A stretch of DNA of 10,131 nt from OLB16 sp964481775 (GTDB lineage: Bacteria; Hinthialibacterota; Hinthialibacteria; OLB16): NCBI GenBank assembly GCA_964481775.1, contig CAYZUX010000211.1, forward strand, positions 1 to 10,131, in the 5' to 3' direction. How positions within the stretch are numbered: the stretch's first letter is position 1; each line of letters begins with the position of its first letter. The position numbers and the translations under genes are program-made. The notes beneath the pieces were generated by a model. It was not told the DNA's origin and did not search any database. It saw only the letters and a list, made by a program, of their open reading frames with translations. This document shows, piece by piece, positions 6,360 through 10,131 of the stretch.

Positions 6360-7447
6360 GCCCGCTGCGGTACCGCCTGACGTGCTTTCTGAGCCTGTTC
6401 AACCAGGCGGGCGAAATCCTCCCGGTTGGGGGCCCGCCGGATGGCCACTTCATAGGAGATAAGCCGTTTGGCATGGAGTTCGAACAGGCAACGGGTCAAG
6501 GTCTGCATGCCGTATTTCTGACCTGCTTCCATCATGGGCAGGATCTGCTGGGTCTTCCCTTCCCGGATCAGCGCCTGGATAGCGGGTGTGCCGATCAACA
6601 CCTCGATTGCCGCGATTCGTCCTTTTCCGGTTGTCAATGGCAACAGCTGTTGGGAGAAGACCGCTTCGAGCACCGCCGCCAACTGGATGCGGATCTGCTG
6701 TTGCTGGTGAGGGGGGAAGACATCGATCATACGGTCGACTGTCTGGGAAGCATCATTGGTGTGGAGCGTGGCAAACACCAGGTGGCCTGTTTCCGCGGCT
6801 GTGATCGCCGACTGGATGGTCTCCAGGTCGCGCATCTCACCCACCAGGATCACATCGGGATCCTGACGCATGGCATACTTGAGAGCCGAGGAGAATGAAT
6901 GGGTATCTGATTCGAGTTCCCTTTGCTCCACCAGGGCAAGCTTGTGCTCATGAAGGTATTCGATTGGGTCCTCGATCGTGATGATATGACATTGCCGGGT
7001 GCGGTTGATGAGATCGATCATCGCCGCCAGCGAGGTTGATTTCCCGCTGCCAGTGGGCCCGGTGACAAGCACCAGTCCACGGCTTTTGGTGCAGATATCT
7101 TTCACCACAACGGGCAAGCGGAGTTCCTCGATGGTGCGGATTTCGAAGGGGATGGCGCGGATAGCCATTGCCACGGTTCCGCGTTGGCTGTGCACATTGA
7201 CACGAAAGCGGGAAAGACCTTTGACCGACAGCGAGAAGTCGAGCTCTTTTTCACGTTCGAAACGCGCTTTCTGGTTGTCGGTCAAAACACTGTAGATAAT
7301 CCGTCGATTCTCGTCGGGTGTCAGGGGAGGATAATTGGTATCTACCAGTTCACCATCAATTCGGACAACGGGGGGGCGGCCGACCGCCAGATGGAGATCG
7401 GAGGCTTTCTTATCCAGCATCACCCTCAGAAGATCAACAAGTTCCAT
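6356..7447 (-). CDS. pilT: PilT: type IV pilus retraction ATPase
   Basis: A 363-residue cytoplasmic hexameric ATPase that powers pilus depolymerisation and twitching motility; the length is normal for the family. The N-terminal PAS-like domain carries KASDLHLAVGRPPVVRIDGEL (14-34). The RecA-like core shows Walker A GPTGSGKST (130-138), the Asp box IITIEDPIEYLH (155-166), Walker B DVILVGEMRD (198-207) and the His box TGHLVFATLHTND (220-232). AIQALIRE (289-296) corresponds to the AIRNLIRE motif typical of PilT and required for retraction, which favours PilT over PilU or the assembly ATPase PilB. An AGGA lies 11 nt before the ATG. The secretin gene ends 19 nt upstream. The TGA stop overlaps the yqeK start (ATGA), suggesting translational coupling. 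All catalytic motifs are intact. Confidence 0.97.
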   Translation of the reverse strand: MELVDLLRVMLDKKASDLHLAVGRPPVVRIDGELVDTNYPPLTPDENRRIIYSVLTDNQKARFEREKELDFSLSVKGLSRFRVNVHSQRGTVAMAIRAIPFEIRTIEELRLPVVVKDICTKSRGLVLVTGPTGSGKSTSLAAMIDLINRTRQCHIITIEDPIEYLHEHKLALVEQRELESDTHSFSSALKYAMRQDPDVILVGEMRDLETIQSAITAAETGHLVFATLHTNDASQTVDRMIDVFPPHQQQQIRIQLAAVLEAVFSQQLLPLTTGKGRIAAIEVLIGTPAIQALIREGKTQQILPMMEAGQKYGMQTLTRCLFELHAKRLISYEVAIRRAPNREDFARLVEQAQKARQAVPQRA

Positions 7448-7466
7448 AGCACACTAATTCCTGTAA

Positions 7467-10079
7467 CTATCGTTTTGGAGTGAGTTTCCGCCACCAGGAT
7501 GGTTGTTCCTGCGGTGGTGAAGAGGCAGATTCCGGTGCGGGTGTCAACTTTGAATCATTATAGGCGAGAATTTTGGATTTATCAACTAAATCATTTTTCG
7601 CTTTCATGCCTGCTGCCTGGCTGGCAATGATCTGTAAACGTTCTGCTTCAGCCAGGGCGGCTGTCCGGTTTGCGGGATTGCCAGTGTTCGGGGGTTCTTC
7701 CGGAGATCCCATGCTGGCGGCTGGGGTGATTTCAACTACTGGAACAAATCCTGTGTTCACTGTTTCCCTTTTTTCAGGAGGAGCGACTGCTCCGAGCGGT
7801 TCAATTTCAGCCCCTGTGATGAGTGGGGCGCCAGGTTTGGAAGGAGATGCATTCTCAGCCTGAGTCAGCAGTTGGGCGGAGGGAGAAATTTCTCCTTCCG
7901 ACACGAGAGGCAGTGGCTCCAAGAGCATCCTGGGTTTCAACCCAAGATGCCATGGATCCTCGTTACCATATTCACCTGCAACGGCTTCCTGAATCGATGC
8001 CGGTGCTGCTGTCGATTCGGATTGTTTATGAAGTTCCTCTTCAATGGGGGCGAAGGGGATTTCATCCACCAGGGCCATCGGAGCGGGTGGTTCATCGGGA
8101 ATCTCATGGAGATCATAGGTTTCCATCGCTGGAGAGTTTTCAATGGGTGGGGCCATACCCACTTGAGCCGGTTTCGAATCCTCCTGGTTTCCAGCATCCG
8201 AGGATTCCCGTGCCCCGCGGCGTAACCACCCCGGCCGATTGGGGACCTCTTTCGATCGGGATCCTTCAGGAATAACAGCCGGTCCTGTTCCTTCAGGAGA
8301 TTCCGGCGGAAGGTACATGGGGGCACCCATCGGGAAGGCCGGTTCCTGACCCTCGGCTGGAGCCATTTCTTCCTCTGGACGTCCCATACCTGGTTTGGCT
8401 GCCTTCTCGATGGCTTTGAAGCTGCGGACTTCGCCGGTGACCGGGGGAATGACTCCCTCATCTTCCTCAATGGGAGCATCGGATTCGATAACCTCTTCCT
8501 TCAGAATCCCATTTTCATTTTTTATCCGGAACTGACGTTGACCTTTGGGCTTGGAAACCTTGTATGGTTTTACACGTTCGAGCTGCTTCTTCTCTTTCAG
8601 GATGCGCGAATAGATGTCCGGATTGTTTTCAACACCGGAATAAAGCACATCTTTTTCAAGGAGTTCATAGGGAGCCTCGACGGTCTCACGCCATTCATTC
8701 TGAGTTTCGAGTGAATCCACGACCTCATCGATCTTGTCGTGGAGTTGCTGCTCCTTGCAGTCAAGCGGGGGATGGTCATAGATGACCCGGGGAGTGACAA
8801 ACAGGAGGAGTTCCTTCTGGTCATCTCTCTTCACCCGGTGTTGAAAGGCCTTGCCCAGGAGTGGAATGTTCCCAACCAGGGGGATCTTCTCATAGGTGTA
8901 AGTCAGGTCATTACTGCGAAGGCCACCGATAATCACGGTGGAGTCATCGGGAACGATCAACTCCGACATGGCACGTCGTGAGTCAATCGGAAACGCGGTC
9001 GAATTCTGCAACACAACATTGGGCCCCGCGATCCGTTGCTCCAGTTCCAGCTTCATGCGCACGTAGGTGCCCTCCTGTTCCTGGGCAATCTGGGGAGTCA
9101 CAATGAGCCGGATACCTGTCTCCTGGAACTGGATCGATTCAGTCACCACGCCATTGCTGACATTGGCTTCCACGAAGGGGATTTCATCAGTCAACTCAAT
9201 GGTGGCTTCCTTGTTTTCCAGGGCGAGAATCTTGGGATCAGCCAGGATTCGAATATCGTTATTGGTTTCCAGGGCCTGGAGGAAACCGGTCAAGTTGTCA
9301 CGGCCATTGATGATCGCGAACTTGAACTGACCTGCAACATCGGAGGCATTCAGGGCGCTGGGAGACAGGTTGACATCCAGAGTGTTGGCGGGATCCTGGA
9401 AGTATTTCCAGTCGACTCCCCATTCCTGTTCCTGGTTGTATGAGATTTCAACAAAACGCCCCTCGATCTCTACCTGCTCGAAACGTCTGTCGAGGATTTC
9501 GACGAGTTTGCGGATGTCCTCCACACGCCTTGGGATGTCCACCACGATGATGGCATTGGCCTCGATATTGGCCTCGATCTGACTCGCCGAGGAGCCAGCC
9601 TGGTTCCCCGAAAAAACTTTACGTAGGCTATCGGCCACATTATCAGCGGGAAGGTAATTCAGCAGAAAAGTTTCCGTGATGGTTTCCACACGGTCTTCAC
9701 CGAGTTTGCGGGCATCGACCACACGGACAATGTTGCCATCAAAGATGTACCCATATCCCTGGGATGAGAGGATCGCGGTCAACGCCGCCTGGACTGTGAC
9801 ATTCTCCAGGTAGACGGTAATGGATCCCTTCAGGTCACCTGTGATGATGTTGATGCCGGAGATGCGCGCCAACAGACGTACGACATCCGCCAGGTCAGCC
9901 TCATTGAGATCCAGGGATTCGATGACAATCCTTCCCTTCTCTCCGAGGTCTCTGCGGTCCGGTTTCCCCATCATTGAGGTGTCCCCGTTGCCGGAGCCTG
10001 GCGCTGTCCATCCCGGTGGCGCCGGACCAACCAGGCACAGCGCTAGGATGAGCACAATCATTCCCAAATACCGTTTCAT
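7467..10079 (-). CDS. pilQ: Type IV pilus secretin (PilQ/GspD superfamily) with long C-terminal extension
   Basis: An 870-residue outer-membrane secretin, the multimeric pore through which a type IV pilus (or type II secretion substrate) leaves the cell. Residues 1-26 form a signal peptide (MKR, hydrophobic core, cleavage near GWTA). Residues 50-122 are an STN/secretin N0-type domain, including GNIVRVVDARKL. Residues 133-205 fit one NolW-like N1 domain. The secretin domain spans about 206-434, with LIVTPQI, the motif STVIIGGL (380-387), KIPLVGNIPLLGKAF (398-412) and the terminal LLLFVTPRVI (424-433). No AMIN domain and only one N1 domain are visible, so the periplasmic part is short. Residues 435-870 have no recognised domain: a charged, probably helical stretch to about 535, then Pro/Glu/Ala-rich low-complexity sequence ending QPSWWRKLTPKR. 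The start is the ATG before the signal peptide; a GGGGGA lies 11 nt upstream as a poor ribosome site. pilT follows after 19 nt. Family assignment is very sure; PilQ rather than GspD rests on the adjacent pilT. Confidence 0.93.
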   Translation of the reverse strand: MKRYLGMIVLILALCLVGPAPPGWTAPGSGNGDTSMMGKPDRRDLGEKGRIVIESLDLNEADLADVVRLLARISGINIITGDLKGSITVYLENVTVQAALTAILSSQGYGYIFDGNIVRVVDARKLGEDRVETITETFLLNYLPADNVADSLRKVFSGNQAGSSASQIEANIEANAIIVVDIPRRVEDIRKLVEILDRRFEQVEIEGRFVEISYNQEQEWGVDWKYFQDPANTLDVNLSPSALNASDVAGQFKFAIINGRDNLTGFLQALETNNDIRILADPKILALENKEATIELTDEIPFVEANVSNGVVTESIQFQETGIRLIVTPQIAQEQEGTYVRMKLELEQRIAGPNVVLQNSTAFPIDSRRAMSELIVPDDSTVIIGGLRSNDLTYTYEKIPLVGNIPLLGKAFQHRVKRDDQKELLLFVTPRVIYDHPPLDCKEQQLHDKIDEVVDSLETQNEWRETVEAPYELLEKDVLYSGVENNPDIYSRILKEKKQLERVKPYKVSKPKGQRQFRIKNENGILKEEVIESDAPIEEDEGVIPPVTGEVRSFKAIEKAAKPGMGRPEEEMAPAEGQEPAFPMGAPMYLPPESPEGTGPAVIPEGSRSKEVPNRPGWLRRGARESSDAGNQEDSKPAQVGMAPPIENSPAMETYDLHEIPDEPPAPMALVDEIPFAPIEEELHKQSESTAAPASIQEAVAGEYGNEDPWHLGLKPRMLLEPLPLVSEGEISPSAQLLTQAENASPSKPGAPLITGAEIEPLGAVAPPEKRETVNTGFVPVVEITPAASMGSPEEPPNTGNPANRTAALAEAERLQIIASQAAGMKAKNDLVDKSKILAYNDSKLTPAPESASSPPQEQPSWWRKLTPKR

Positions 10080-10131
10080 GACTCAAAAAATCCCCCGTCC
10101 TTGTATCTCAACCGGTCAGGCCGGCGGGTGA
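10076..10131 (-). CDS. Possible 3' end of an upstream gene (partial, product unknown)
   Basis: Reading leftward from the right edge, one minus-strand frame is open for 17 codons (peptide ends RYKDGGFFES) and stops at a TGA that overlaps the secretin ATG in an ATGA arrangement. The other two minus-strand frames stop within the first 24 nt. The same 4-nt overlap is seen between pilT and yqeK in this window, which is the main reason to take the frame seriously. In pilMNOPQ-type clusters the gene before the secretin is often pilP, but too little sequence is present to identify a family. Seventeen open codons can easily arise by chance, so confidence is low. Confidence 0.3.
   Translation of the reverse strand, partial: TRRPDRLRYKDGGFFES

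Noticed and set aside
5891..6898. Plus-strand open frame of 335 codons
   Set aside because: It covers antisense yqeK and pilT, both of which have full catalytic motifs. The predicted peptide is Pro/Arg/Cys/His-rich with no domain.
7467..8777. Secretin tail as a separate gene fused by a missed frameshift
   Set aside because: The frame is continuous, there is no internal start with a ribosome site and signal peptide near residue 435, and no domain in the tail points to an independent protein.

Overview
The window reads as a fragment of a Gram-negative (diderm), type IV pilus-bearing bacterium. The evidence is an outer-membrane secretin, a PilT-type retraction ATPase and a very large exported protein. 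Every supported gene is on the minus strand, so transcription runs from the right edge to the left edge. Base composition is moderately GC-rich. I cannot place the organism securely. The long exported protein, with tandem beta-type modules and runs of DGIDNDGDG-like calcium-binding motifs, resembles proteins I associate with uncultivated deep-branching phyla, but that is only an impression. The odd length, and reading frames that run off both ends, suggest a metagenomic contig; this is inference.

Layout in transcription order: (1) 10131-10076, a possible 3' end of an upstream gene whose TGA overlaps the secretin start. (2) 10079-7467, a PilQ/GspD-type secretin whose C-terminal half is a long Pro/Glu-rich extension. 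(3) 7447-6356, pilT. (4) 6359-5775, yqeK, an HD-domain dinucleoside tetraphosphate hydrolase whose start overlaps the pilT stop by 4 nt. (5) 5774-5612, a gap filled by G/C-rich palindromes that look like a REP/intergenic mosaic element. (6) 5611-5198, rsfS, the ribosome silencing factor. (7) 5099-39, a secreted protein of about 1,690 residues with at least six related modules and an Asp-rich calcium-binding insertion. It ends at a TAG, beyond which the frame still encodes module-like sequence to the window edge.

The secretin and PilT belong to one machine, the outer-membrane pore and the retraction motor of a type IV pilus. Their 19-nt spacing suggests co-transcription. YqeK and RsfS are housekeeping proteins that are neighbours in many bacteria (the nadD-yqeK-rsfS cluster of Firmicutes). 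Here they follow the pilus genes directly and nadD is absent. The giant protein starts about 100 nt after rsfS and could be a cell-surface or pilus-associated adhesin, but only its location supports that.

The least-explained items are the repeat architecture of the giant protein, the in-frame TAG in its last visible module, and the 436-residue tail on the secretin. I saw no tRNA, rRNA, CRISPR array, transposase or phage gene.
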